63,768 nt of DNA from an uncultured beta proteobacterium. Lineage in GTDB: Bacteria; Pseudomonadota; Gammaproteobacteria; Burkholderiales; Burkholderiaceae. A program made the position numbers and the translations under genes. The notes below the pieces were generated by a model. The model did no database searches. It had not been told where the DNA came from and saw nothing but the letters and a program-made list of their open reading frames with translations. This document shows positions 22,223 to 31,805 of the stretch, one piece after another. Every line of letters begins with the position of its first letter. Within the stretch, counting starts at the first letter, position 1. Location: the NCBI GenBank assembly GCA_903889595.1, contig CAISYI010000035.1, positions 1 through 63,768 of the forward strand, read 5' to 3'.

Positions 22223-23584
22223 CTAAAAATCACGAACCAACTGTAAAGCAACTTCAATTCTTTCAACAGCATGAATTTCCATTGACTCAAACTGAACACC
22301 TTTAGGCATATTGGCTTTTGGAATAATCGCTTTTTTGAAGCCTAACTTAGCTGCTTCCCGCAATCGTTCTTGCCCTCTAGGACAAGCTCTAATTTCACCG
22401 GCAAGACCTACTTCACCAAAAACGACTAAGTCTTTAGGTAGGGCTTTATTTTTCAACGAGGATTGAATTGCAAGTAATACAGCTAAGTCTGCAGCAGGTT
22501 CTGAAATTTTCACCCCACCCACCGCATTTAAAAAAACATCTTGATCAAAGCATGAAATTCCGGCATGACGATTCATCACAGCTAATAACATTGCCAAACG
22601 ATTTTGTTCTAGGCCAACTGCCAGTCTTCTAGGATTAGGGATGTGAGAACTATCAACTAGGGCTTGAATTTCTACTAGGATTGGCCTACTCCCCTCTTGC
22701 GTAACAAGAACACAAGCTCCGGGTACTGAATCACTACTTTGGGATAAGAAAAGTGCCGATGGATTATTGACACCCTTTAACCCTTTTTCTGTCATAGCAA
22801 AAACGCCTAGCTCATTGACTGCGCCAAAACGATTTTTAATTGCTCTAACTAATCGAAACGAAGATTGCGTGTCCCCTTCAAAATATAGAACGGTATCTAC
22901 AATATGCTCCAAAACACGTGGTCCGGCAATATTACCTTCTTTAGTAACGTGACCGACTAGGATTAAAGAAATCCCGGTTGATTTAGCTAATCGAGTTAGT
23001 TGAGCAGCACATTCACGAACTTGCGCAACTGAACCTGGAGCTGAAGTTAATTGATCAGAATAAACGGTTTGAATCGAGTCAATGACAGCAACTTTTGGCC
23101 TGGCTGTTTCAAGAGAATGTAATATTTTATCTAACTGAATTTCTGGATATACGACTAAATCTGGGGCGTCGCTATCGATTCTTTTTGCTCTAAGTGCAAT
23201 TTGAGCTGCAGACTCCTCACCACTGACATACATTACTGGAATGGATTCAAGACTAAGATTTGCGAGAGTTTGTAATAACAAAGTGGATTTTCCAATACCA
23301 GGATCTCCACCTATAAGAACTACTCCAGCATCCACAAGTCCACCGCCTAAGACACGATCAAACTCAGAAATCCCTGTTGAAATTCTTCCAAAATCCTCAA
23401 GCGCAATTTCTGAGAGCTTTTGGTTAGGGGTAGTTTTAGCAATACTCGCATACCGATGCTGGGTCTTTTGCTCAATGGTTTCTTCTAGGGAGTTCCACTC
23501 ATTACAAGCAGGACATTGGCCCTGCCACTTTGGGAAGTCAGCACCACAGGCATTACAAACATATTGAGTTTTATTTTTAGCCAT
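22223..23584 (-). CDS. radA: DNA repair protein RadA
   Basis: RecA-like ATPase and branch-migration helicase acting in recombination. An N-terminal C4 zinc finger (C10, C13, C24, C27), Walker A GGDPGIGKST near 92-101, the RadA-specific KNRFG motif in the middle, and a C-terminal Lon-like domain (about 290-450) are all present. The 453-residue length is typical. It is immediately downstream of a coiled-coil exported protein (2 bp gap). Confidence 0.96.
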   Translation of the reverse strand: MAKNKTQYVCNACGADFPKWQGQCPACNEWNSLEETIEQKTQHRYASIAKTTPNQKLSEIALEDFGRISTGISEFDRVLGGGLVDAGVVLIGGDPGIGKSTLLLQTLANLSLESIPVMYVSGEESAAQIALRAKRIDSDAPDLVVYPEIQLDKILHSLETARPKVAVIDSIQTVYSDQLTSAPGSVAQVRECAAQLTRLAKSTGISLILVGHVTKEGNIAGPRVLEHIVDTVLYFEGDTQSSFRLVRAIKNRFGAVNELGVFAMTEKGLKGVNNPSALFLSQSSDSVPGACVLVTQEGSRPILVEIQALVDSSHIPNPRRLAVGLEQNRLAMLLAVMNRHAGISCFDQDVFLNAVGGVKISEPAADLAVLLAIQSSLKNKALPKDLVVFGEVGLAGEIRACPRGQERLREAAKLGFKKAIIPKANMPKGVQFESMEIHAVERIEVALQLVRDF

Positions 23585-23586
23585 GG

Positions 23587-24072
23587 TTAAAAAGGAGAAG
23601 TGTTGCGGTTTTCTTGGGCTCGTTTTGCAGCATCTTTTCGACGCTCCTCAACTTCCGCCTCGCGGAGTGCTTTTTCACGTTGCTTTTCCTCAAAACTTGC
23701 ACGGTTGTTGGCTCTAATTTGCACTTGCTTTGGGTCAGCCCTTTCAGCCAATCTTTGCTGCTCCTCCTCATCTTTAAGGGCCTTTTTTATATCCCTTTGA
23801 CGTGTATGTAGGAGGTTTTCTTGTTCAAAAAGATCTTTTTCTTCTCTTTGTAATTGTTTTTTTGCCTTAGTCGTGCACCTTGTCGTAAAAAACAAATCTT
23901 TGCAAGCTTGAACATCTGAATCATATCGAAACTTTAACCAATCTCTTTTTAAATCCAACTGATCTTGAATTTGATCTAAGTTTAGAAGTTCATTATCCAA
24001 GCTTGGATTGGCCTTTGCAAATGTAATAAAACCACAACATATCAAAAAGCTAACAAGCCAATGTTTGAGCAC
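23587..24072 (-). CDS. Exported coiled-coil protein of unknown function
   Basis: Not assigned to a function. From a GTG at 24070-24072 (AAAGGA about nine bases upstream) the protein has 161 residues: a signal peptide (LKHWLVSFLICCGFITF, cleavage probably after AKA) and then an extremely charged, helical Glu/Lys/Arg/Gln-rich body predicted by eye as coiled coil. There are two cysteines (ACKDLFFTTRC) spaced for a disulfide. A longer form from TTG at 24091-24093 would overlap the next gene by 8 nt but has no ribosome site and breaks the signal-peptide geometry. Similar proteins occur next to radA in relatives, as I recall. Confidence 0.7.
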   Translation of the reverse strand: MLKHWLVSFLICCGFITFAKANPSLDNELLNLDQIQDQLDLKRDWLKFRYDSDVQACKDLFFTTRCTTKAKKQLQREEKDLFEQENLLHTRQRDIKKALKDEEEQQRLAERADPKQVQIRANNRASFEEKQREKALREAEVEERRKDAAKRAQENRNTSPF

Positions 24073-24085
24073 TGATTTTGATCCT

Positions 24086-24430
24086 TTAACCAAGCTGCAA
24101 GGCTAATTGGTAAAGATTAGTTGATCTCGCGCCGCTTCTGCAAAACGCCAAAATAGGTTTTGGTAACGTGTCCAAAAATTCTGCCATCTGTTGGACCTGA
24201 GCTTGAGTAATCTGACCGCTGATGACTGGTAGGTAAGCAAAAGATAACCCAGCAGATTTAACCACTTGTTCGATATCAGTGTGTAAGGGTTGATCTAGCC
24301 CACCTTCGAAATCAGGTCTGTTATCGATCACGGTCTTATAGCCTGCAGCTACAATTCCTGGAATATCCTCAGCAAAAATCTGCCCAGCAGTTCCAAATTG
24401 GCTATTATGTGAAATGATTGATACTGACAT
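24086..24430 (-). CDS. TIGR01244-type phosphatase/sulfurtransferase-like protein
   Basis: A 114-residue protein of the beta-lactamase-hydrolase-like phosphatase family (dual-specificity phosphatase fold, also called TIGR01244 sulfur transferase). The phosphate or sulfur loop is C97-RSGA-R102, the CX4R/CX5R-type signature near the C-terminus. KTVIDNRPDFEGGLDQP is the typical N-terminal segment; relatives are often fused to a SoxR-like or rhodanese/MBL module, but this one stands alone. AGGA precedes the ATG. Substrate unknown. Confidence 0.75.
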   Translation of the reverse strand: MSVSIISHNSQFGTAGQIFAEDIPGIVAAGYKTVIDNRPDFEGGLDQPLHTDIEQVVKSAGLSFAYLPVISGQITQAQVQQMAEFLDTLPKPILAFCRSGARSTNLYQLALQLG

Positions 24431-24486
24431 GTTGATTCCTTTATATAAAGTAGGCGTTAGGTTATTTGATTAATACTAGCAAACAA

Positions 24487-25683
24487 TTACTGAATCTGAG
24501 ATAGCCCTAGAGACAAGTCGTTGATTAAATCATCAACATGTTCAAGGCCAACGGATAAACGAACTAAACCTTCAACGATTCCAGCCTTTTCACGATCTGC
24601 TGGAGGCATCCGACCGTGCGTGGTCGTAGCAGGATGGGTAATTGTTGTTCTCGTATCACCTAAATTTGCTGTAATAGAACAAATTTTCGTTTGATCAATC
24701 ACGGTCCAAGCATTTGGTCGTCCACCCTTGACAATAAATGAAATCACTGCCCCGCCCATCTTTTGCTGCTTCATGGCTAGAGCGTGTTGTGGATGTGACT
24801 CAAGACCTGGATGCAAAACACGTTCAACAGCAGGTTGATTTTCTAGCCATTTAGCAAGCTCTAAAGCATTTTGACTTTGCTTCTCAACACGCAGACTTAG
24901 GGTTTCAAGGCCTTTCAACAAAACCCAAGCATTAAATGCTGACATGGTAAAACCAGCACTCCGATTAAGGGTAAATACTTTAGAAATAAATTCTTTTGAT
25001 CCTAAAATAGCACCTCCAAGAACACGCCCCTGCCCATCTAAAAATTTAGTTGCTGAATGGGTTACAACATCTGCTCCAAGTTTTAAGGGCTTTTGAAGTA
25101 TAGGCGAACAAAAACAGTTATCCACTACAAACAGTGCATCATGCTTTTTAGCAATTTTAGAAATACCTAAAATATCTGCAATTTCAGTCAACGGATTAGA
25201 AGGACTCTCAATAAAAACCATCCTTGTATTCGGACGCATTGCGTTTTCAAATGCCTGCAAATCGACTAAATCAACGTAACTTGTTTCAATACCAAAACGG
25301 GAGAAAATATTACTAAATTGCTGGATAGTTGACCCAAAGACAGCCCTAGAGCAAACAATATGATCACCCGTCTTAAGATGTGCAGCAGTAATAGCAAAAA
25401 TAGCAGACATACCTGAGGATGTGGCAATACAAGCCTCAGCTTCTTCTAAAGCTGCTAAACGATCTTGAAACATCGACACCGTCGGATTTGTAAATCTTGA
25501 ATAAATAAACCCTGTTTCAGCGTTGGCAAATTTTTCTGCAGCCTCTGCAGAGTTCGCATAGACAAAACTGGAAGTAAGAAATATTGCCTCTGAGTGCTCA
25601 TTAAAATTAGATCTTAATGTACCAGAGCGAACAGCTAATGTTTCAGGGTGTAAAGGCTTAGAAGAAAAGGAATCAGTCGTCAT
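24487..25683 (-). CDS. metZ: O-succinylhomoserine sulfhydrylase
   Basis: PLP enzyme of the Cys/Met metabolism family. It makes homocysteine directly from O-succinylhomoserine and sulfide, bypassing cystathionine. The Schiff-base lysine lies in SATKFLDGQGRVLGG near residue 210. The N-terminal HPETLAVRSG and C-terminal RLSVGLEHVDDLI are typical, and the length is 398. Its position right after purF is the standard burkholderial context for MetZ rather than MetB or MetC. It follows purF by 15 bp and is the last gene of that run. Confidence 0.92.
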   Translation of the reverse strand: MTTDSFSSKPLHPETLAVRSGTLRSNFNEHSEAIFLTSSFVYANSAEAAEKFANAETGFIYSRFTNPTVSMFQDRLAALEEAEACIATSSGMSAIFAITAAHLKTGDHIVCSRAVFGSTIQQFSNIFSRFGIETSYVDLVDLQAFENAMRPNTRMVFIESPSNPLTEIADILGISKIAKKHDALFVVDNCFCSPILQKPLKLGADVVTHSATKFLDGQGRVLGGAILGSKEFISKVFTLNRSAGFTMSAFNAWVLLKGLETLSLRVEKQSQNALELAKWLENQPAVERVLHPGLESHPQHALAMKQQKMGGAVISFIVKGGRPNAWTVIDQTKICSITANLGDTRTTITHPATTTHGRMPPADREKAGIVEGLVRLSVGLEHVDDLINDLSLGLSQIQ

Positions 25684-25698
25684 GGAACTTCGCTTTGA

Positions 25699-27240
25699 TT
25701 AATCTTGTTGGGTTAATTGAAGATGTAGTTGTGATCTCGAAAAATCAGAACTGTCACTAGCTCGATCAGCCATAGATTCTGGATTAATTCTAGAGGCCTC
25801 AAGAGCATCTAAGTAAGACGCGCTAATGTTTCCAGTAACATAAACGCCGTCAAAACAGGATGCATCAAAATTTGTGATGATGGGGTTAATATCTCTGATG
25901 GCTTGTTTTAAGTCCTCAACATCTTGATAAATCAGTTGATCAGAACCAATCATGTCATTGATCTCCTCTGTAGTGCGACCATAAGCGACTAACTCACTAC
26001 GTGTTGGCATATCGATACCGTAGACGTTTGGAAAGCGAACAGGTGGTGCTGCTGAGGCGAAAACAACTTTTCTAGCACCTGCCATCCTAGCCATTTGCAC
26101 AATTTCATAAGAGGTCGTTCCACGTACGATTGAATCATCAACAATTAAAACAGATTTATTTAGAAATTCAACACGCATAGCATTTAACTTTTGACGCACA
26201 GATTTCTTTCGAACAGCTTGACCAGGCATAATAAAAGTTCTACCGATATAACGGTTCTTAAAAAACCCCTCTCGATATTCAATCCCTAAATGTTTGGCAA
26301 CTTGCATCGCTGCCGGACGACTTGAATCAGGAATTGGCATTACAACATCAATGTCACTAACATCAGTTTCACGGCTAATTTTTTTAGCAAGATAATCACC
26401 CATCTTCATACGTACATCAAATACAGATACCCCATCTATACAAGAGTCTGGTCTGGCTAAATATACATACTCGAAAATACAAGGATTTAATTCAGCATCA
26501 GCCACAATTTGACGACTAGCAAAATTACCGTCTAGGTCAACAAAAATTGCCTCTCCTGGTGCAACATCTCTGACGAAGTCGTATCCAATACCTTCAATTG
26601 CAACAGATTCAGAACTAACCATCCATTGAGTTTTACCTTGGCCAATATCCATTCTGCCAATACATAAAGGACGTATACCATTTGCGTCACGAAAAGCCAG
26701 TAGGCCATAGCCAGCAATCATACTAACGACCGCAAAAGATCCTTCAAGACGACTATAAACTTTTTCAAGTGCAGTAAAAGCAGAATTTGCATCTAATGCA
26801 ATTCCTTCTGTTGAGTGCTGAATTTCATCTGCTAGTACATTAAGTAGTACCTCAGTATCAGAACTTGTATTGATGTGCCTACGATCCCGATAAAACATCT
26901 CATCACGAAGAGTCGCTGCGTTAGTCAAGTTTCCGTTATGTGCCAACACGATGCCAAATGGTGCATTAACATAAAAAGGCTGAGCCTCTTCTTCACTACT
27001 CGCAGAACCAGCTGTAGGGTAACGAACTTGGCCAATTCCAGCTTTACCGATAAGGCTTCGCATATTTCTAGTTCGGAAAACGTCCCTAACTAAACCGTTC
27101 GCTTTATGCATATAAAAAGATCGGCCATCAGTTGTCGCTATTCCAGCTGCATCTTGCCCACGATGCTGTAATAGTAGTAAAGCATCATAGATTAATTGGT
27201 TTACAGGTTCATTTGCAACAAAACCGACAATTCCACACAT
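25699..27240 (-). CDS. purF: Amidophosphoribosyltransferase
   Basis: First committed step of purine synthesis: PRPP plus glutamine to phosphoribosylamine. The N-terminal MCGIVGF exposes the catalytic Cys2 of the class-II glutaminase domain after Met removal. The PRPP loop VLIVDDSIVRGTTS is near residue 365. The length (513) is complete. The cvpA-purF pair is conserved as in E. coli; the gap is 15 bp. Confidence 0.97.
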   Translation of the reverse strand: MCGIVGFVANEPVNQLIYDALLLLQHRGQDAAGIATTDGRSFYMHKANGLVRDVFRTRNMRSLIGKAGIGQVRYPTAGSASSEEEAQPFYVNAPFGIVLAHNGNLTNAATLRDEMFYRDRRHINTSSDTEVLLNVLADEIQHSTEGIALDANSAFTALEKVYSRLEGSFAVVSMIAGYGLLAFRDANGIRPLCIGRMDIGQGKTQWMVSSESVAIEGIGYDFVRDVAPGEAIFVDLDGNFASRQIVADAELNPCIFEYVYLARPDSCIDGVSVFDVRMKMGDYLAKKISRETDVSDIDVVMPIPDSSRPAAMQVAKHLGIEYREGFFKNRYIGRTFIMPGQAVRKKSVRQKLNAMRVEFLNKSVLIVDDSIVRGTTSYEIVQMARMAGARKVVFASAAPPVRFPNVYGIDMPTRSELVAYGRTTEEINDMIGSDQLIYQDVEDLKQAIRDINPIITNFDASCFDGVYVTGNISASYLDALEASRINPESMADRASDSSDFSRSQLHLQLTQQD

Positions 27241-27255
27241 AATTTACTTTCTAGT

Positions 27256-27786
27256 TTATTTGGATTTTCTAATATCAGTAGAATTTAACAATTGATTCGC
27301 CCAATCCTCGGGAAGCCAACTATGAAAAACTCCGACGAGAGTCTCAATTGGTGGTCTCGTTATAGCATCTTGCCATTCATTTGATTTTGGAAGGTCAGTT
27401 AACGCTACTAAAGCTGAAATGACAACAACGATCAAGACACCTCTAAATGCGCCAAAAACACCACCCAACAAACGATCAAATAAGGACAGGCCAACGGAAG
27501 ATATTAATCTTCCCAGAAAGCCTGTAAGAATTTTTCCTAAAATCAAAGCACCTAAAAATACTAATGCATAGGCCAAAACCACTTTAATCGTATGACTAAC
27601 GGCTAAGCTATTAAGTGCAAGATCAATTGCTTTTTGGTAATACGTTCCTGACACATAAGTAGCTAAAATCAAGAAAACTAATGATAGAGCTTCTTGAATT
27701 AAGCCACGAACCAAACCCACTAGAATTGATAAAAGCACAATTCCAATAACAAAAAAATCAATGGTTGTGAAGGCGATATTACTCAT
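27256..27786 (-). CDS. cvpA: CvpA family inner-membrane protein
   Basis: A 176-residue, four-segment membrane protein with the family opening IDFFVIGIVLLSILVGLVRG and the glycine-rich DRLLGGVFGAFRG loop. CvpA is needed for colicin V production and tolerance of bile and envelope stress in enterobacteria; its molecular role is unknown. It lies 5 bp after the dedD-like gene and 15 bp before purF. Confidence 0.92.
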   Translation of the reverse strand: MSNIAFTTIDFFVIGIVLLSILVGLVRGLIQEALSLVFLILATYVSGTYYQKAIDLALNSLAVSHTIKVVLAYALVFLGALILGKILTGFLGRLISSVGLSLFDRLLGGVFGAFRGVLIVVVISALVALTDLPKSNEWQDAITRPPIETLVGVFHSWLPEDWANQLLNSTDIRKSK

Positions 27787-27791
27787 AAAAT

Positions 27792-28631
27792 TTATTTATT
27801 GATTTCAACAATTGTGGGAGAAAGCTTCAAACCTACTAGTGCACTAATTTTTTTATCAGCACTAACCGCTTCTTCTTTTGATGCAAAAGGACCAGCTTGA
27901 ATAAAATACATAACTCCTGAATCGGGAGCTTCTCTTTTTTTCTCAGATACTTTAGTCGGTATATTCAACTCTTTAATCTTAGCTGTTACTTCTTTAACAC
28001 GATCGTAATTCGATAAAGTAGCGACTCGTAAAATAAACTTTGCACTTTTATTATCCAACTTGGGTGCAGGACTCTGCGAATTTACAATCACTTCACCTGG
28101 ATCAGTTTGAATGCTCCCTTTCTTAGGAACCGATTTCAAAGATTCGTTACTTTCAGTGCTTGCTTTCGATTTTTCCTGAACAGGAACTGCTGAGTTTGAA
28201 TCTGGTTTATCTTCAACAGATTTTTTAAGAGATAAAACTTTTTCATTAGCTGGATCAATTAGAGACGGCTTAGCTGTATTAGTTTGAGGATTTGTATCAA
28301 TGGCATTTTTAGAGATTACCTTTTCTTCTTCCAAAGGGGTATCCATATTATTAGGGTTGTTCGTAACTGACTGAACTACCTTTATAACAACATCATTGTT
28401 AATTTTTTTGGGTTGTGCATCAAATAATTTAGGCAAGCCAATTACGGCAATTAACAATAATAATCCTGCACCAATCAATCGGTGTCTGGCTCTTTGTACC
28501 TCAGGATTTTCGGTCAGAACATCTTCATTTTCCAATTCAACTTTGGATTGACGTGGCCGAAAACCAGGCTCAATTTTAGCCTGCGTTGGCTCAGGGGATT
28601 TCTTTTTGAAAAAAGATGAAAGTGAAATCAT
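27792..28631 (-). CDS. dedD: SPOR-domain cell-division protein (DedD-like)
   Basis: A bitopic protein with a cytoplasmic N-terminus (about 50 residues) and one membrane segment (LIGAGLLLLIAVIGLPKLF, about 51-69). A Ser/Lys/Asn-rich low-complexity periplasmic linker follows, then a C-terminal SPOR domain (about 198-276, with FILRVATLSNYDRVKEV and YFIQAGPFASKEEA). SPOR domains bind denuded peptidoglycan at the septum. The position between folC and cvpA is the one dedD has in E. coli. It lies 107 bp from folC, so a promoter may fall in that gap. Confidence 0.88.
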   Translation of the reverse strand: MISLSSFFKKKSPEPTQAKIEPGFRPRQSKVELENEDVLTENPEVQRARHRLIGAGLLLLIAVIGLPKLFDAQPKKINNDVVIKVVQSVTNNPNNMDTPLEEEKVISKNAIDTNPQTNTAKPSLIDPANEKVLSLKKSVEDKPDSNSAVPVQEKSKASTESNESLKSVPKKGSIQTDPGEVIVNSQSPAPKLDNKSAKFILRVATLSNYDRVKEVTAKIKELNIPTKVSEKKREAPDSGVMYFIQAGPFASKEEAVSADKKISALVGLKLSPTIVEINK

Positions 28632-28738
28632 GCAGTCAAGTAGTCGTATTTACAATAGCAAACACAAAGTTTTTTATTCATTAACAAAATTTTCCAATAC
28701 CTATTTTTAAACGCTTAATTAGAAAGCTTATTAGTAAA

Positions 28739-30052
28739 TTAATGTTTTTTATTCTTTCGGAACTCTAATACACCAGATACAGTGAAGAAAGATCCAAACA
28801 CTACAATTCTATCATTTTGATTGACCTGATTAAGGCTTTTTTCGTATGCTGTTGCTGGTGCGTTAAAAACTTCGACACCTGAAATATCACTATCTTTTAC
28901 ACCAAGCTCCCTCAAACACTGAGATAAATGCTCAGCTGAAGCAGCACGAGGAGTTGGCAAATCAACACAATACCAAAAATCCACTATTTCCAGCATGGGT
29001 TTTATTACAGCATTAATATCTTTGTCTTGCATCATCCCAAAGATTGCATAGGTATAAGGGAAATAACCCATCTTATCCAAACTTTTAGAAAGAGTTGCAC
29101 TAGCATGTGGATTATGAGCGACATCTAAAACAATTGTTGGCTGACCGGGAATAATCTGAAACCTACCTGGAAGCTCAACCATTGCAAACCCATTACGAAT
29201 AGCTTGGACACTAACAGGAAGTTTATCTCGTAACGCACATAGAGCAGCTAATACGCCTGAAGCGTTTAGAAGCTGATTTGCTCCTCTTAACGCTGGATAT
29301 CCGAGCCCTGAAAATCTTTTACCTCGGCCATTCCAAGCCCATTGTTGTTGATCACCTTGAAAATTAAAATCAACGCCTAATTGCCAAAAGTCCGCTCCAA
29401 TAGCTTTAGCATAATCAATCAGGGTTTTAGGTGGCAATGGATCAGCACAAATCGCTGGCCTACCAGCTCTGAAGATTCCTGCTTTTTCTAAAGCAATTTC
29501 TTCACGTGTATTACCAAGGAAATGTTGATGATCAATATCAATGCTTGTCACAATCGAACAGTCAGCATCAATGATATTGACTGCATCTAGACGGCCGCCA
29601 AGGCCCACCTCTAAAATCACAACATCAACTGGAGCCATTGAAAAGCAAAACATGATTGCTAGGGTTGTAAATTCAAAATAAGTTAAGGTTACTTCGGGAG
29701 CAATACTTGCTCTTGCTTGTTCTACAAGCCGAAAATACTTCAGTAAAGTCTCAGAGCTGAGGTTTTCGAGATTGATTCTTGCTCTCTCATTAAAAACGGA
29801 TAAATGAGGAGACGTGTGGCAAGCGACTTTATAACCGGCATTTGCAAAAATTGATTCAAGGAAAGCGCAAGTTGAACCTTTTCCATTCGTACCACCAACG
29901 ATAATGACCGGCACCTTAAATTGAAGTTCTAATTTTTCTTTTACTTGATTGATACGGGTTAGTCCCATATCAATTCCAACAGGATGGGCTGACTCTAAAT
30001 GAGCTAGCCATGCATCTAAATTGTCAAAATACATCGGGGTCACAGCATTCAT
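28739..30052 (-). CDS. folC: Bifunctional folylpolyglutamate / dihydrofolate synthase
   Basis: Adds glutamate to dihydropteroate and to folates. The ATP loop GTNGKGSTCAFLE is at about 54-66, followed by the Mur-ligase-type LEVGLGGRLDAVN and VLDVAHNPHA motifs. The 437-residue length is usual. It starts 37 bp after the accD stop in the accD-folC-dedD-cvpA-purF order shared with many proteobacteria. Confidence 0.96.
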   Translation of the reverse strand: MNAVTPMYFDNLDAWLAHLESAHPVGIDMGLTRINQVKEKLELQFKVPVIIVGGTNGKGSTCAFLESIFANAGYKVACHTSPHLSVFNERARINLENLSSETLLKYFRLVEQARASIAPEVTLTYFEFTTLAIMFCFSMAPVDVVILEVGLGGRLDAVNIIDADCSIVTSIDIDHQHFLGNTREEIALEKAGIFRAGRPAICADPLPPKTLIDYAKAIGADFWQLGVDFNFQGDQQQWAWNGRGKRFSGLGYPALRGANQLLNASGVLAALCALRDKLPVSVQAIRNGFAMVELPGRFQIIPGQPTIVLDVAHNPHASATLSKSLDKMGYFPYTYAIFGMMQDKDINAVIKPMLEIVDFWYCVDLPTPRAASAEHLSQCLRELGVKDSDISGVEVFNAPATAYEKSLNQVNQNDRIVVFGSFFTVSGVLEFRKNKKH

Positions 30053-30089
30053 AAAAAGTTTATCAACAATTCAAATTTCAAACTGTGCT

Positions 30090-30962
30090 TTATGCAATCA
30101 ATTCTTGGGGTTGTTTAAGCAAAAGTCCCAAAAGCTGAACGATTTCTGTCCGCATTTCTCTTCTGTCAACAATCATATCAATCCCACCTTTTTGTAGCAA
30201 AAATTCAGCTCTTTGAAAACCTTCAGGTAACTTTTCGCGGACAGTTTGTTCAATCACTCGTGGGCCAGCAAAACCTATTAAGGCACGAGGCTCTGCCATT
30301 ACAACGTCTCCCATAAAAGCAAAACTAGCTGAAATACCACCCATCGTTGGGTCGGTTAAAACGCTAATGTAAGGTAGCTTTGCTTTTGATAATAAAGTTA
30401 ACATTGAGTTTGTTTTAGCCATTTGCATCAACGATAAAAGGCTTTCCTGCATTCGAGCACCCCCCGTTGAGGATACACAGATAAACGGTACTTTCTGTTC
30501 AATTGCCATTTGTACGCCTCGAGCAAATCGTTCTCCGACTACCGAGCCCATTGATCCACCCATAAACTCAAACTCGAAACAGGCAATTACTACCGGCAAA
30601 CCATGCATCGTGCCACCAAATACAACCATTGCGTCAGTTTCACCGCTAGACTCCATCGCTTCTTTGAGGCGATCGGGATATTTTTTTGTATCTTTAAATT
30701 TTAAAGAGTCAACCGGAAGAATTTCTTGTCCAATTTCATATCGCCCTTCAGGATCGAGTAAAAAATCTAGCCGAAAGCGTGCTTTAATTCGCATGTGATG
30801 GCTGCATTTAGGGCAAACAGACAAATTAGCTTCTAAATCAGTTCTGTATAAAACGTCTTCACAAGATGGGCACTTAACCCACAACCCCTCAGGCACAGAT
30901 TTCCGATTAGCAGGATTGCTTGGTTGGATATGCGGTGGAAGTAATTTATCAATCCAACTCAT
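30090..30962 (-). CDS. accD: Acetyl-CoA carboxylase carboxyltransferase subunit beta
   Basis: Half of the carboxyltransferase that makes malonyl-CoA for fatty-acid synthesis. The N-terminal zinc ribbon has C31, C34, C50 and C53. The crotonase-like core shows [12 protein letters not shown] and [11 protein letters not shown], the oxyanion region. The length (290) is normal. It lies 20 bp after the trpA start gene region, in the conserved trpB-trpA-accD-folC arrangement. Confidence 0.97.
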   Translation of the reverse strand: MSWIDKLLPPHIQPSNPANRKSVPEGLWVKCPSCEDVLYRTDLEANLSVCPKCSHHMRIKARFRLDFLLDPEGRYEIGQEILPVDSLKFKDTKKYPDRLKEAMESSGETDAMVVFGGTMHGLPVVIACFEFEFMGGSMGSVVGERFARGVQMAIEQKVPFICVSSTGGARMQESLLSLMQMAKTNSMLTLLSKAKLPYISVLTDPTMGGISASFAFMGDVVMAEPRALIGFAGPRVIEQTVREKLPEGFQRAEFLLQKGGIDMIVDRREMRTEIVQLLGLLLKQPQELIA

Positions 30963-30982
30963 TTGATTACCCTAAAATAAAG

Positions 30983-31780
30983 TTATGCATCTAGCGCGGC
31001 ACGAATTTCTGTCAGAAATTCTTTGAGTAATTTTAACCCTGTTTCAGGGGGCGCAGACTCTAATAATTGAACAATTGCACTCCCAATTACTACTGCGTCA
31101 GCGGTTTGACTCACAGCTTTTGCAGTGACTGCATCCCGAATTCCAAAGCCAACTGCAATTGGAGTATTCGTTTTCGCACGAATATCACCAATAATGGAGG
31201 TAATACTCGTTGTATTTAAATTAGCAGCTCCAGTAACACCTTTTAAAGAGACATAATAAATATAGCCTTGGGCAGCATGCGCAACTTGTTCAATGCGACC
31301 AATACTAGATGTTGGAGCTAACAAGAAAATAGGATCAATCCCTACTTTTTTGAGTTCATCAGTAAATTCAACACACTCCTCTGGCGGATAATCGACGATT
31401 AAAACACCATCCACGCCAGCCTTAAAGGCAGTATCAGCGAAATGAGTCCATCCCATACGTTCAATGGGGTTGGCGTAGCCCATTAAAACAACTGGAGTGT
31501 GATTATTATTTAAACGAAACTCTTTTACCATCCCAATACATTTTTCTAGATTGACCCCTTTTACTAAAGCACGCTCAGAGGCTCTTTGAATGACTGGACC
31601 ATCTGCCATTGGATCTGAAAATGGGATACCAAGCTCAATGACATCCGCTCCAGAGTCAACTAAAACATGCATCATTTCAACGGTTATTCCAGGATCAGGA
31701 TCACCCGCAGTAATAAACGGGATTAGTCCCTTTCTTTTATTTTTTGCTAAATCTTCAAATACTTGTTTTATTCTCGACAT
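30983..31780 (-). CDS. trpA: Tryptophan synthase alpha chain
   Basis: Cleaves indole-3-glycerol phosphate to indole, which is channelled to TrpB. The catalytic glutamate and aspartate are in [16 protein letters not shown]; the phosphate-binding [11 protein letters not shown] and GSAIVQ segments follow. I start it at the ATG 31778-31780 (MSRIKQVF), giving 265 residues; a TTG three codons upstream is also open but less likely. It follows trpB by about 25 bp. Confidence 0.96.
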   Translation of the reverse strand: MSRIKQVFEDLAKNKRKGLIPFITAGDPDPGITVEMMHVLVDSGADVIELGIPFSDPMADGPVIQRASERALVKGVNLEKCIGMVKEFRLNNNHTPVVLMGYANPIERMGWTHFADTAFKAGVDGVLIVDYPPEECVEFTDELKKVGIDPIFLLAPTSSIGRIEQVAHAAQGYIYYVSLKGVTGAANLNTTSITSIIGDIRAKTNTPIAVGFGIRDAVTAKAVSQTADAVVIGSAIVQLLESAPPETGLKLLKEFLTEIRAALDA

Positions 31781-31805
31781 GGACTTCAATTTCCGTTTTT
31801 TATAT

